Assembly (NCBI RefSeq): GCF_004014855.1
Contig: NZ_CP034930.1
Coordinates: forward strand, 1,550,001-1,614,000
Origin: Apibacter raozihei
Lineage (GTDB): Bacteria; Bacteroidota; Bacteroidia; Flavobacteriales; Weeksellaceae
Reading direction: 5' to 3'
DNA: 64,000 nucleotides
In this document: in pieces, positions 54,931 to 63,346 of the stretch
Layout of the letters: each line of letters opens with the position of its first letter
Position numbering within the stretch: the first letter of the stretch is position 1
Made by a program: the position numbers and the translations under genes
The notes under the pieces: generated by a model
Seen by the model: the letters and a program-made list of their open reading frames with translations, nothing else
Database searches by the model: none
Told to the model about the DNA's origin: nothing

Positions 54931-56490
54931 ATGGCAACAGAAGGACCTTTAGTAATCGCCGTAGATTCATCAACAACAGCTACTAAAGCTATTGTAGTAG
55001 ATCAGTCCGGTCAAGTACTGCAGACAGCAAAAAATACAATTCAGCTTCATACACCGGCAATGGATTTTTATGAACATAATCCTGTCCGGTGGTGGGAAAC
55101 AACCCGAGATAGCATTGCACAGGTTGTCTCTAAATTATCTGCTAAAGAAAAAGAACGAATAGCAGCTATAGGGATTACTCATCAGCGTGAAAGTTTTGCT
55201 CCTTTTGATAAAGAAGGGAGGCCTATCAGAAATGGAATTCTCTGGTTAGATGCCAGAGCAAAGAAACAAATTCAGAAATTTGGTTCACATTACATACACG
55301 ATCTGTCAGGAAAACCTCCGGGAGAGCCTCCTGCTATATATAAATTGGCATGGTTAAAAGAAAACGAACCGGAAACACTGGACAAGGCATACAAAATTGT
55401 CGATGTTCATGGTTATATAGCATGGAATATGACAGGTGAATGGCTCTCTTCTGAAGCTTGTGCAGATACATTAGGTTTATTTGACATCAGAAAAAGAGAT
55501 TATAGTCAGGAACTTCTTGAAATTGCAGGAGTTAGACGTGATCAAATGGCAGATTTAGTTCCTCCGGGAGAAGTGTTAGGTATGTTAAAATCCGAATGGG
55601 TTTCCCAATGGGGGCTTTCAAAAAATATCCCTGTCATCGCGGGTGCGGGTGATGGTATGGCAGCTGGATTAGGTGCAGCAGCAGTAACTCCGGATATAGC
55701 CTATTTAAATTTAGGAACAGCCGTAGTGGCTGGAGTTCAGAGTCCTGAATATAAATATGATCCTGTCTATAGGTGTTATGTAGCAGGAATTCCAGAAAAT
55801 TACATTTTTGAGGTGGTTCAGCACTCAGGAGCTTATTTAGCAGGGTGGTTTCGCCAGGCATTAGGAGATCCCAAACTGTTAGGAGAACCGGATATTCGGC
55901 TGGATGAAGAAGCTTCAAAAATACCTCCGGGATGTGAAGGGCTGGTTACTTTACCTTACTGGAATGCTGTTCAAAGTCCTTACTGGGATGCTTTTGCAAG
56001 AGGAGCTGTAGTAGGTTGGAGAGGAACTCATTCACGGGCACATATGTATCGTTCGATCTTGGAAGCTATAACCTTTGAGGTAAAAATGAATTTGGAATTT
56101 CTTCAGAAAAGTACGCAGACTAAACTTAAATCTCTTAGAATTATGGGTGGGGGAACTCGTTCCGAATTATGGAGACAAATGGTTACTGATATTACAGGTA
56201 TTCCGGTCACTATATGTCTGGAAGATGAAATATCAGCTCTAGGAGCTTCAGTGCAAGCTATGGCCAGTACTGGTGTATTTGGTAATACCGATATTGCTTA
56301 TGCCTCACAACAGATGGCACGTTTTGGAGAAACCATAGAACCTGACATGAAAAAACATGAGCAATATACAGAAGTTGGTGATATACAAAAAGATATATAT
56401 CCACAGTTAAAAGATATTTTTATGCGTTTAAATACATTATCAGAAAAATATCCTTCAACCCGTCCGGAATCACCAAAAACAGAATTATAA
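54931..56490 (+). CDS. FGGY-family sugar/polyol kinase, copy 2
   Basis: The ATG at 54931 gives MATEGPLVIAVD12SSTTATKAIVVD; the longer frame overlaps the first kinase. The 519-residue protein is a clear duplicate of its neighbour (about 70% identical by eye in the first 170 residues; 'LDEEASKIPPGCEGLVTLPYWNAVQSPYWD' is identical in both). The base motif here is GAGDGMAAGLGA. DNA of the two copies differs mainly at third positions, so the duplication is old and both copies look selected. They may form a heterodimer or act on different substrates. The GpsA-like gene begins 28 bases on. Confidence 0.9.
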   Translation: MATEGPLVIAVDSSTTATKAIVVDQSGQVLQTAKNTIQLHTPAMDFYEHNPVRWWETTRDSIAQVVSKLSAKEKERIAAIGITHQRESFAPFDKEGRPIRNGILWLDARAKKQIQKFGSHYIHDLSGKPPGEPPAIYKLAWLKENEPETLDKAYKIVDVHGYIAWNMTGEWLSSEACADTLGLFDIRKRDYSQELLEIAGVRRDQMADLVPPGEVLGMLKSEWVSQWGLSKNIPVIAGAGDGMAAGLGAAAVTPDIAYLNLGTAVVAGVQSPEYKYDPVYRCYVAGIPENYIFEVVQHSGAYLAGWFRQALGDPKLLGEPDIRLDEEASKIPPGCEGLVTLPYWNAVQSPYWDAFARGAVVGWRGTHSRAHMYRSILEAITFEVKMNLEFLQKSTQTKLKSLRIMGGGTRSELWRQMVTDITGIPVTICLEDEISALGASVQAMASTGVFGNTDIAYASQQMARFGETIEPDMKKHEQYTEVGDIQKDIYPQLKDIFMRLNTLSEKYPSTRPESPKTEL

Positions 56491-56517
56491 AATAATAAAC
56501 AATTAAACGAAACAATA

Positions 56518-57567
56518 ATGGCAGTTATAACAATTTTAGGAGCAGGAGCGATGGGTTCAGGACTATGTACCCCGGTGTCTAATGCAGGATGGGAAGTCCG
56601 GTTATGGGGAACCTGGCTGGATGATCATTTACTGGATGCATGTGAAGCAGGTAAACCACACCCAAGAACTAATGTTCCTTTAGCTAAAGGAGTAAAATTA
56701 TATCGTTCAGATGATTTGGAAAAAGCTTTAGATGGTGCAGACGTGGTAGTTATGTCGGTGGCTTCAGTAGGGGTGCCTAAAGTAACAGAGTTAGCACTCA
56801 ATGGAATATCAAAAGCTAAAGCTCTGTGGTTAACGTCCAAAGGTTTTTGTCCTGATGAAAATGGCAAGATACAGTTACTTCCGGAAGCCATCAGAACTTT
56901 AGCTAAACAAAAAGGAGTATCTATTCCTCCGATAGTAGCTATAGCCGGACCAGTAAAAGCAAACGAATGTGCAGAAGGAAAACCCACAGCAACCATTTTC
57001 GGATGCAAAAATCTGGAGGTTTCACGTAAATATGCAAAAGAGGCAAGAACTAAAGTATATTGTATTGAAGCAACCGATGATGAAACCGGTGTGGAAATTT
57101 GTGCTCCTATGAAAAATGTTTATGCCATTGCTCTAGGTATAGCTGATGGTTTAGAAGAAGGCACAGGCTTTCCTCACCATAATTTAAAAGCGGCAACTTT
57201 TAACAGAGCGGTTAGAGAAATGTCTCTTTTGGGACAGGCTTTAGGTGCAAAAATGGAAACAGCCTTCGGTCTTCCCGGAGTAGGGGATTTAGAAGTAACA
57301 GGTTTATCCGGAAGAAATAAAGTTTACGGAGTAAGAATCGGAAGAGGTGAAACTGCTAAAGAAGCATTAGCTGAAATGGATCGACTGGAACAAACAGTAG
57401 AAGGAGTACCGGCCGCAGGATTGGCTGCTACATTAGTTCAGCAATCTGCCCCGCAGTTAGTAGAAGAACTATCATTATTAAAAGCTGTAAACGAAATTCT
57501 GGCTGGAACAGAACGCCCAGTAGTTGAGATCTTATCTGAAGCTGTTCTACCAAAAATGCCGGAATAA
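56518..57567 (+). CDS. NAD(P)-dependent glycerol-3-phosphate dehydrogenase-like protein
   Basis: The 349-residue protein has the GpsA fold: dinucleotide motif ILGAG10AMG, 'ADVVVMSVASVGVPKV', 'AIAGPVKANECAEGKPTATIF', 'APMKNVYAIALGIADGLEEGTG' (the lysine of the catalytic site) and 'TAFGLPGVGDLEVTGLSGRNKVYGVRIG'. GpsA converts dihydroxyacetone phosphate to glycerol-3-phosphate. Its place behind two FGGY kinases suggests a polyol-phosphate dehydrogenase for the kinase product instead of, or in addition to, phospholipid synthesis. Substrate not shown. A strong hairpin follows at 57608-57634. Confidence 0.85.
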   Translation: MAVITILGAGAMGSGLCTPVSNAGWEVRLWGTWLDDHLLDACEAGKPHPRTNVPLAKGVKLYRSDDLEKALDGADVVVMSVASVGVPKVTELALNGISKAKALWLTSKGFCPDENGKIQLLPEAIRTLAKQKGVSIPPIVAIAGPVKANECAEGKPTATIFGCKNLEVSRKYAKEARTKVYCIEATDDETGVEICAPMKNVYAIALGIADGLEEGTGFPHHNLKAATFNRAVREMSLLGQALGAKMETAFGLPGVGDLEVTGLSGRNKVYGVRIGRGETAKEALAEMDRLEQTVEGVPAAGLAATLVQQSAPQLVEELSLLKAVNEILAGTERPVVEILSEAVLPKMPE

Positions 57568-57607
57568 TAGATTAACCTATTAGAATTATTTATGTATTTT
57601 GTAAAAA

Positions 57608-57640
57608 ACATCTGATGTGAAAAACATCAGATGTTTTTGT
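57608..57640 (+). terminator. Terminator of the kinase-dehydrogenase operon
   Basis: ACATCTGATGT (57608-57618) pairs with ACATCAGATGT (57624-57634), loop GAAAA, followed by TTTTGTTTT. Confidence 0.85.
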
Positions 57641-57667
57641 TTTAAGCTACTTAATTATTTTTGATAA

Positions 57668-58252
57668 TTACTCAGTTAATAATTCTTTATATAAAGCTAT
57701 CATTTTTTTTCTAAGATGTAAAACTGCATAATGTTTACGGGATAAAATAGTGTTAACTGGAATATTTAAAGTCAGAGAAATATCTTTGGCGGAAAGTCCT
57801 TCAAGTTCCATAAGTTCAAAAATTTCTCTTTGTTCACCAGGTAACTCTGATAATGATTTTTCTAGTTCTTCCCATATAAGTGTACGAAGATATTCCGTCT
57901 CAGGAGTTGAAACCCGATTGCTTTTGTTGAATATGATTTCAGAAAAATCGGTTAAAATATCCGTATCATCATTTTTATAAACAGGAAGTTCTTCTTCTTT
58001 TTTCTTTTTCCCTTTATTAATAATAATATTCCTTGTTACTCGGTATAACCAGGCAGTCATTTGTTCAATAGGGTTCAAATCATTTTGCATGGTTTTAATA
58101 AGTTGATAAAAAACATCCTGTAAAATATCCTGAACATCTTCAGAATTTTTCACACGCTTTCCTATAAATGATTTTAATCTAGAATGATGCTCATTAAATA
58201 TATCTTCCACACGGGATCCTGATTTATTTTTCATGTTCAGTGCTGGAGTCAT
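57668..58252 (-). CDS. ECF-type RNA polymerase sigma factor
   Basis: The 194-residue protein has sigma region 2 (about 16-85, 'VEDIFNEHHSRLKSFIGKRVKNSEDVQDILQDVFYQLIKTM') and region 4 (about 135-190, 'PGEQREIFELMELEGLSAKDISLTLNIPVNTILSRKHYAVLHLRKKM'). ECF factors redirect polymerase to stress or envelope genes. The ATG at 58252 overlaps the end of the upstream 118-residue membrane protein gene by 29 bases; an internal ATG at 58234 would overlap by 11. The partner proteins upstream are candidate regulators of it. Confidence 0.9.
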   Translation of the reverse strand: MTPALNMKNKSGSRVEDIFNEHHSRLKSFIGKRVKNSEDVQDILQDVFYQLIKTMQNDLNPIEQMTAWLYRVTRNIIINKGKKKKEEELPVYKNDDTDILTDFSEIIFNKSNRVSTPETEYLRTLIWEELEKSLSELPGEQREIFELMELEGLSAKDISLTLNIPVNTILSRKHYAVLHLRKKMIALYKELLTE

Positions 58253-58580
58253 CGTTATCGGTTTTATTTCTGTTAAAAAATCGATCTTTTCTCCAGCTAG
58301 GTCGTTCTCTTATTTTTTTTATAAAAACTTCCCTTTCATCATCAGACATTTTCATCCATTTTTCTTTCATAGGATTTCTCCGCATATTTTCAGAATTGTA
58401 AAATTCAGGATTAAATCTGCCGAATAATAGCCTGCAAAGTAATACCAGTCCGACTGATTGTAGATAGTTTATAGTGGGGAGAGTAAATAGTACAGGTGTA
58501 AGCCAGTTCCACAAAAGCATTACTATAAAACACAATATGGCAAATCCGGCTATTTTAATTAAAAAAAATCTTTGTTTCAT
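58224..58580 (-). CDS. Two-helix membrane protein in the sigma-factor operon
   Basis: The 118-residue protein has two membrane helices (about 6-25 and 38-54), then a charged tail containing W75MKMSDDEREVFI and 'RERPSWRKDRFF'. The tail is likely cytoplasmic. It overlaps the start of the ECF sigma gene, so the two are translationally coupled. By position it could be an anti-sigma factor, though no known anti-sigma domain is seen. The W-x-x-M-S motif is shared with the next protein upstream. Family not recognised. Confidence 0.75.
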   Translation of the reverse strand: MKQRFFLIKIAGFAILCFIVMLLWNWLTPVLFTLPTINYLQSVGLVLLCRLLFGRFNPEFYNSENMRRNPMKEKWMKMSDDEREVFIKKIRERPSWRKDRFFNRNKTDNDDSSTEHEK

Positions 58581-58646
58581 TATATTAAGTATTTAAAATG
58601 GTTTTCATATCATAATTATGAACCCCTTTATATTTATAAACTAGAA

Positions 58647-59069
58647 TTAAAAAAAATAATTTTCAACGACAAGATTAAAAGTTGTAATCTTTTTTTGTTG
58701 TAACCATAGCTTTTTATCATCAGTAGACATAGAAAGCCATGAATTACATTTTTTATCCAACTCTGTAATTAATGAAACTTCATTAATTTCTTCATTCATA
58801 CTGTATTCATTATCATGAATAAATTTTATTTTTTGTTGGGTATTCATTTTTGACCAATTTTCTTCCAATATCCTAAAATGTTTAAATCTTTTACTAAACA
58901 GTGCCAAAGGAAAATAATTTTTTCTGAAAGCTGCTATCCGATGATCTATCAATTGAATTTTTTGTTCAATACTTAAATTTTCATTAGCTGAAAAAAGATT
59001 TTTACCGAATTCATTCCACGGAAATATATTTTCACGCAAAGAACTGGACTTAAATTTTTGACTTACCAT
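58647..59069 (-). CDS. Soluble protein with repeated W-x-x-M motifs, sigma-factor operon
   Basis: The 140-residue protein has no signal peptide. Two motif copies are plain, NW72SKMNTQQKIKFI and SW111LSMSTDDKKLWL, and a third without tryptophan, LSIEQKIQLI (32-41). This W-x2-M-[SN]-x-[DQ]-[DEQ]-[KR] pattern is like DUF3106-type repeats ('W..LsPeqR..L'), as I recall them. The gene ends 66 bases before the membrane protein gene that bears the same motif. A role in the sigma-factor system is inferred from position. Confidence 0.65.
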   Translation of the reverse strand: MVSQKFKSSSLRENIFPWNEFGKNLFSANENLSIEQKIQLIDHRIAAFRKNYFPLALFSKRFKHFRILEENWSKMNTQQKIKFIHDNEYSMNEEINEVSLITELDKKCNSWLSMSTDDKKLWLQQKKITTFNLVVENYFF

Positions 59070-59255
59070 AATTATTTACTTTTATATTTTTTGTAATTTT
59101 TGAGGGCCTCTCTATAAAGGTAGACAGTTCAGAAATGAAAATATTTTATTATATGTAAAAAATATATAAAAAATAAAATTGAGTTATGTAAGAAATGCTT
59201 AAAGCTTATTTTAATAAATGGGAGGATAGTTATTGAAGAATAATGAATATTATTG

Positions 59256-59290
59256 AAGAAATACAGGATATTTCATATCCTGTATTTCTT
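59256..59290. terminator. Hairpin between the deacetylase and sigma-factor operons
   Basis: A perfect 15-base-pair stem (59256-59270 with 59276-59290), loop TTTCA, lying after the end of the deacetylase gene on the minus strand. The T-run is weak, so the function as terminator is likely but not certain. Confidence 0.6.
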
Positions 59291-59333
59291 TAAAGATTGT
59301 TTATTTTGTGTAAAGCTATGTGGTAGATTCGAA

Positions 59334-60248
59334 TTATTTTTTTTCTAAAGGTTTTTTATCAATTGAAGTTAAGGTCGGATATTTATCAAGTGTTTCAAAA
59401 ATGTATTTATCATTTTGTTTTAGAGCAGTTATAAATTTACGTAGAGAATCTGCATACTGAGGTCTCTGGAACATTCTGTCATGAACCAGAATAACAATAG
59501 ATTTAGGCATAAAAGTTTTACCACTTTTCAGTTTTGATTCTACATTCTTTACCATTTGAGAGGCACTTTCAAGAGGTATATTTCCGTGTATAAACCTCCA
59601 TTCCAGATCCCAGCCGTAAACTTTATATCCGGCAGAATCTAATTTTTTTGCTACGGCAAAAGCAGAAGGTTCTCCTTTAACTTTGTTGCCAATGGCCCAG
59701 GTATTTCTACCAGGCAGACGAGCAATTTTGTGTTTTATGTTTAACTTGTTTTCAGCAGTTATAAAATCCTGAAAAGAAGAAGTAGGTTTACTATAAAATA
59801 GTGCATATTTGTTGTGTGCATGAGTATTGCTGTGATTACTTACAATGAATAATTGATCATTATTAATGGAGTCTACCAGATCATTTCTTTCCTTACCTTC
59901 ATTATGTGCTCCAACCATAAAGAAAGTAGCTCTAACATTATTTTCCTTAAGTATATTTTTGCAAATACGCGTTCCGGGTTGTGGTCCGTCATCTAATGTA
60001 AAATAAATATAATATTTGCTGCTATCTATTGCTGACGTTGTCATTTCTTGTTGAGATTCTTTTTCTTCATTGTCAACAGGCAAATCACTATTTTTTTTTA
60101 TAGTATCGGTTAGTGTAGACGAATCTTTTTCTTTAACAGTTGATACAGTAGTGTCATTATAATTGGAAGAATAGTTTTTTACAGTTTCTTTTTTGCATCC
60201 CAAGGCAATAAAATAAGTGAATAGTAATGTGTAATAGATGGTTTTCAT
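59334..60248 (-). CDS. Polysaccharide deacetylase lipoprotein (NodB domain)
   Basis: The 304-residue protein has lipobox ALGC18, a serine/threonine-rich linker (about 25-75) and a NodB domain: YIYFTLD86D87GPQPGT (metal-binding Asp pair), SNH139SNTH143 (metal-binding histidines), 'RLPGRNTW' and 'SIVILVHD' with the last catalytic histidine. It removes acetyl groups from N-acetylglucosamine-type glycans at the cell surface; chitin, peptidoglycan or capsule are possible substrates. It is a single-gene unit followed by a hairpin. Confidence 0.87.
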   Translation of the reverse strand: MKTIYYTLLFTYFIALGCKKETVKNYSSNYNDTTVSTVKEKDSSTLTDTIKKNSDLPVDNEEKESQQEMTTSAIDSSKYYIYFTLDDGPQPGTRICKNILKENNVRATFFMVGAHNEGKERNDLVDSINNDQLFIVSNHSNTHAHNKYALFYSKPTSSFQDFITAENKLNIKHKIARLPGRNTWAIGNKVKGEPSAFAVAKKLDSAGYKVYGWDLEWRFIHGNIPLESASQMVKNVESKLKSGKTFMPKSIVILVHDRMFQRPQYADSLRKFITALKQNDKYIFETLDKYPTLTSIDKKPLEKK

Positions 60249-60376
60249 AATAAATTTAAGAACTATTTTAATATAATTTTAATACAAATTTAAGATTTTT
60301 TTAACAATTTATAGATGTGCAATTGCAAAATTACAAAAACTTTCAGGTAAACGGTTAAAAATATTATCGTATCCTT

Positions 60377-60396
60377 ATAGTTGAATATTCAACTAT
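60377..60396 (+). promoter_or_regulatory. MarR operator: 20-bp perfect palindrome overlapping the promoter
   Basis: ATAGTTGAATATTCAACTAT reads the same on both strands. It covers the -33 TTG (60381-60383) of the promoter that transcribes marR, so a bound MarR dimer would block RNA polymerase. The palindrome has the size and symmetry of MarR-family sites. Confidence 0.82.
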
Positions 60397-60410
60397 TTTT
60401 TTTAATTTTG
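60381..60410 (+). promoter_or_regulatory. Promoter of the marR-efflux operon
   Basis: TTG (60381-60383), 19 bases, then TAATTTTG (60403-60410): an exact match to the Bacteroidota consensus TTG-N19-TAnnTTTG. Start near 60417, 12 bases before the marR ATG. Confidence 0.8.
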
Positions 60411-60428
60411 CAGCTTCAAATAAAAATA

Positions 60429-60863
60429 ATGAAAGATTTTATTTATGCATTATTGAAAGTTCAAACCTCTTACAGGCAGGCTTTTCAACAAAAAATGAGA
60501 GAAAAAGGAATTTTTTTAACCTTTGAAATGTTTCAGATTATGTCTTGCTTATTTGATGAAGATGTTCTTAATCAGCAAGAAATTGCCAATAAAACGTTTA
60601 GAGATAAATCCAGTTTATCTTACATACTTAAAAACCTGGAAAAAAAAGGATTAATTAGTCGGATAGAAGATGAGTCTGATAAAAGAAATAAACTTATACA
60701 TCTTACTGATAAAGGAATAGCAATGAAAACTGAAATACAGGAGATATTAAAAAATATTTATGGAAATACCTTAAAAAGAGTAGAACAACAAGAGGTATTG
60801 TCATGTATAAAACAATTAGGGACGATTGAAAAGGCATTTAAAGAGAGTATATATGAAGAATAA
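60429..60863 (+). CDS. MarR-family transcription regulator of an efflux operon
   Basis: I start at ATG 60429 (MKDFIYALLKVQTSYRQAFQQKMREKG), since the longer frame includes the operator. The 144-residue protein has the winged helix 'VLNQQEIANKTFRDKSSLSYILKNLEKKGLISRIEDESDKRNKLIHLTDKGIAM' and flanking dimer helices. MarR proteins bind palindromes and are released by small toxic molecules. Here the 20-bp palindrome overlaps its own promoter, so autoregulation is likely. Its end overlaps the TolC gene by 11 bases. Confidence 0.92.
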   Translation: MKDFIYALLKVQTSYRQAFQQKMREKGIFLTFEMFQIMSCLFDEDVLNQQEIANKTFRDKSSLSYILKNLEKKGLISRIEDESDKRNKLIHLTDKGIAMKTEIQEILKNIYGNTLKRVEQQEVLSCIKQLGTIEKAFKESIYEE

Positions 60864-62157
60864 ATTAATTATATTTATCTGTCTTAATTTGTTTGGGTAT
60901 GGATATTCACAATTCACTTATAACCTGGGAGTTGAAGAATTATTTGAAAAAGGAGTCCGGACAAGTACTAAAATAAGAGCCAGTAAAATTAAGTCGGATA
61001 TATCTGTAGAAAAAGAGAATCTGACCAAAATCAAAAGACTTCCTCAGGTAGGATTAACAGCAAGTAATGGATATGTTGGCAAGCCTACTATCTATAATAC
61101 TGATTTATCATATTTAGGTCATCCTAAAATGCCAGACTGGCAACAAAAGTATAGTCTTGAGCTAAATCAGCCTATTTATGAGGGAGGTAAAATAAAAAAC
61201 ACGATTAAAGAGGCTTCGTTGGAACGACAAATAGCGGAATTAGATCTGGAAAAAGATATTTCTGATATAAAATTATTTTTGATTAAAAACTATCTGGATC
61301 TATTCAGATTATATAAACAAAAAGAAGTATTAGAGGAGAATATCAAAGAAGCCGAAAAAAATCTTCATAATATTCAAAATTTGAAAAATCAGGGGATTGT
61401 AACGAACAATGATGTTTTAAGAAATCAGATTGTCGTATCTAATTATCAGTTGTCATTAAATGAAACACGAGATGATATAAATATTATTTCACAACAATTG
61501 GATATCGTTTTAGGCTTTAATGAAAATTACATTATTATCCCGGATATGGATTTTCTTGAAAAAGAATTAGTAGTAAACTTAGAAGAATATTACGTTAAGC
61601 AGAGTTATGAAAACTATCCTCAGTTAAAAATTTCGAAGTTCAATATTGAAAAAGCTAAAATAGATGAGAAAATAGCAAAATCAAAATACTTACCGATTCT
61701 GACTCTCAATGCCGGTAATAATTTAACACGCCCCATAACTTCAACAAGTCCCGCACAAGATTTATATTTGAATAGCTGGGGAATAACCTTGGGATTAACA
61801 TATAATTTATCCTCGTGGTTTGATCATAAATATACGATGAATCAGGCTAAGTACAATATCGATCTTCAGGAAAATATAAAGGAACAAACAGAGCAAAGTA
61901 TAAGAATCAATATAAAATCTTTTTATACCAAACATCTTGAAGCTGTCAACCGTGTAGAAGTATTAATGAAAACTGTTGAACAGGCAAAAGACAATTACAG
62001 GATCACCAATAATAAATATTACAATCAGCTGGCTATTTTAACAGATTTATTAGATGCTTCATCGGTCCAGTTAAATGCAGAATTGCAGCTTACTTTAGCC
62101 AAAGCTAATTCTATTTACACTTATTATCAATTATTAAATGCAAGCGGTAATCTTTAA
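60853..62157 (+). CDS. TolC-like outer-membrane efflux protein
   Basis: The ATG at 60853 (MKNKLIIFICLNLFGYGYSQFT) gives a proper signal peptide; the longer frame starts within marR. The 434-residue protein has the two outer-membrane efflux repeats of long coiled helices (about 25-220 and 230-430), for instance 'GIVTNNDVLRNQIVVSNYQLSLNETRDD' and 'KYYNQLAILTDLLDASSVQLNAELQLTLAKAN'. It forms the outer-membrane channel for the adjacent EmrA-like adaptor and MFS pump. It overlaps marR by 11 bases. Confidence 0.92.
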   Translation: MKNKLIIFICLNLFGYGYSQFTYNLGVEELFEKGVRTSTKIRASKIKSDISVEKENLTKIKRLPQVGLTASNGYVGKPTIYNTDLSYLGHPKMPDWQQKYSLELNQPIYEGGKIKNTIKEASLERQIAELDLEKDISDIKLFLIKNYLDLFRLYKQKEVLEENIKEAEKNLHNIQNLKNQGIVTNNDVLRNQIVVSNYQLSLNETRDDINIISQQLDIVLGFNENYIIIPDMDFLEKELVVNLEEYYVKQSYENYPQLKISKFNIEKAKIDEKIAKSKYLPILTLNAGNNLTRPITSTSPAQDLYLNSWGITLGLTYNLSSWFDHKYTMNQAKYNIDLQENIKEQTEQSIRINIKSFYTKHLEAVNRVEVLMKTVEQAKDNYRITNNKYYNQLAILTDLLDASSVQLNAELQLTLAKANSIYTYYQLLNASGNL

Positions 62158-62170
62158 TATATAATTACTT

Positions 62171-63346
62171 ATGGAAGAGATAAAAGAAAATGATGAAAAT
62201 ATAAATCCTGAACAAAATAAGGGAAATAAAACTCAATCAGCGTCATCTGCCAGACAACAGGAGCATCAGTTGAAAAAAAGAGAAGCAGATAAACAGTTGC
62301 ATATAAAGTTAAAAAAGAAACTCAGAAGAAATATTATTGTTAACAGCATCTGTATTTTGATTACTTTAATTGGAATAGGCTGGGTTATACATTATTTCTG
62401 GAGATACTATGAATATGAAATTACTAATGATGCGGTAATAGATCAATACATTACTCCAGTAAATACAAGGATAGCTGGATATATTAAAGAAATACGTTTC
62501 AATGAACATCAAAAAGTTAAAGCAGGAGATACATTAGTCATAATTGATGACAGTGAATTAAAAATCAGATTGCTGGATGCCCAGGCAGCTCTTAAAGATG
62601 CTCAGGCATCTAAGGAAGTACTTTCGTTTAATATCCGAACTTCCGAAAATACTGTAGCGGTCTCTGAAGCCAATATAGCAGAAGCAAGGGTAAGAATGGA
62701 AAATGCCCGAAAAGATTATTTAAGATATGAAAATTTATTAAAAGAAGAATCTGTTCCACAACAGCAATTTGATCAGAAAAAAACAGAATATGAGGCTTAT
62801 CAGGCAAAATATGAATCTTTAGTAAGACAAAAACAAACCAATGTATCGAGTAGCGAGGGTATAAGTAAAAAACAGGAGAATGCAGAAGCTTTAATATTGA
62901 GAAGTCAGGCAAATCTGGATATGGCGAAATTAAATTTAACCTATACAGTAATTACAGCACCTTATGACGGATATGTTGGCAGAAAATCTATAGAAATAGG
63001 AGAGTTGGTTCAGGCAGGGCAGGTGCTTACCAATATTGTAAAAAATAACGATAAATGGGTTACAGCTAACTATAAAGAAAAACAAATTGCTAACATATAT
63101 ATAGGACAGAAAGTGAATATCAGAGTTGATGCTGTAAAAGATAAAGTATTTGAGGGAAGGGTAGTTGCGATCTCTGAGGCAACTGGTTCCAAATATTCCA
63201 TGATACCAACAGACAACTCTGCGGGGAATTTTGTTAAAATTCAGCAGCGGATACCTGTTAGAATTGAATTTACCGCAATGTCGAAAGAAGATAAAGATAA
63301 ATTACGGGCAGGAATGATGGTCGAAACCGAAGCTGAAATTAAATGA
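62171..63346 (+). CDS. HlyD/EmrA-type membrane fusion protein
   Basis: The 391-residue protein has a basic, glutamine-rich cytoplasmic start, one membrane helix (about 55-76) and the adaptor core: half-lipoyl 'VNTRIAGYIKEIRFNEHQKVKAGDTLVIID', a long coiled-coil hairpin (about 130-250), second half 'YTVITAPYDGYVGRKSIEIGELVQAGQ' and a beta-barrel. It links the MFS pump to the TolC channel. It starts 14 bases after the channel gene and overlaps the permease start by four bases. Confidence 0.93.
   Translation: MEEIKENDENINPEQNKGNKTQSASSARQQEHQLKKREADKQLHIKLKKKLRRNIIVNSICILITLIGIGWVIHYFWRYYEYEITNDAVIDQYITPVNTRIAGYIKEIRFNEHQKVKAGDTLVIIDDSELKIRLLDAQAALKDAQASKEVLSFNIRTSENTVAVSEANIAEARVRMENARKDYLRYENLLKEESVPQQQFDQKKTEYEAYQAKYESLVRQKQTNVSSSEGISKKQENAEALILRSQANLDMAKLNLTYTVITAPYDGYVGRKSIEIGELVQAGQVLTNIVKNNDKWVTANYKEKQIANIYIGQKVNIRVDAVKDKVFEGRVVAISEATGSKYSMIPTDNSAGNFVKIQQRIPVRIEFTAMSKEDKDKLRAGMMVETEAEIK

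Noticed and set aside
59231-59260. Direct repeat TATTGAAGAA (two copies)
   Set aside because: Only two short copies, AT-rich; no sign of a repeat array or insertion site.
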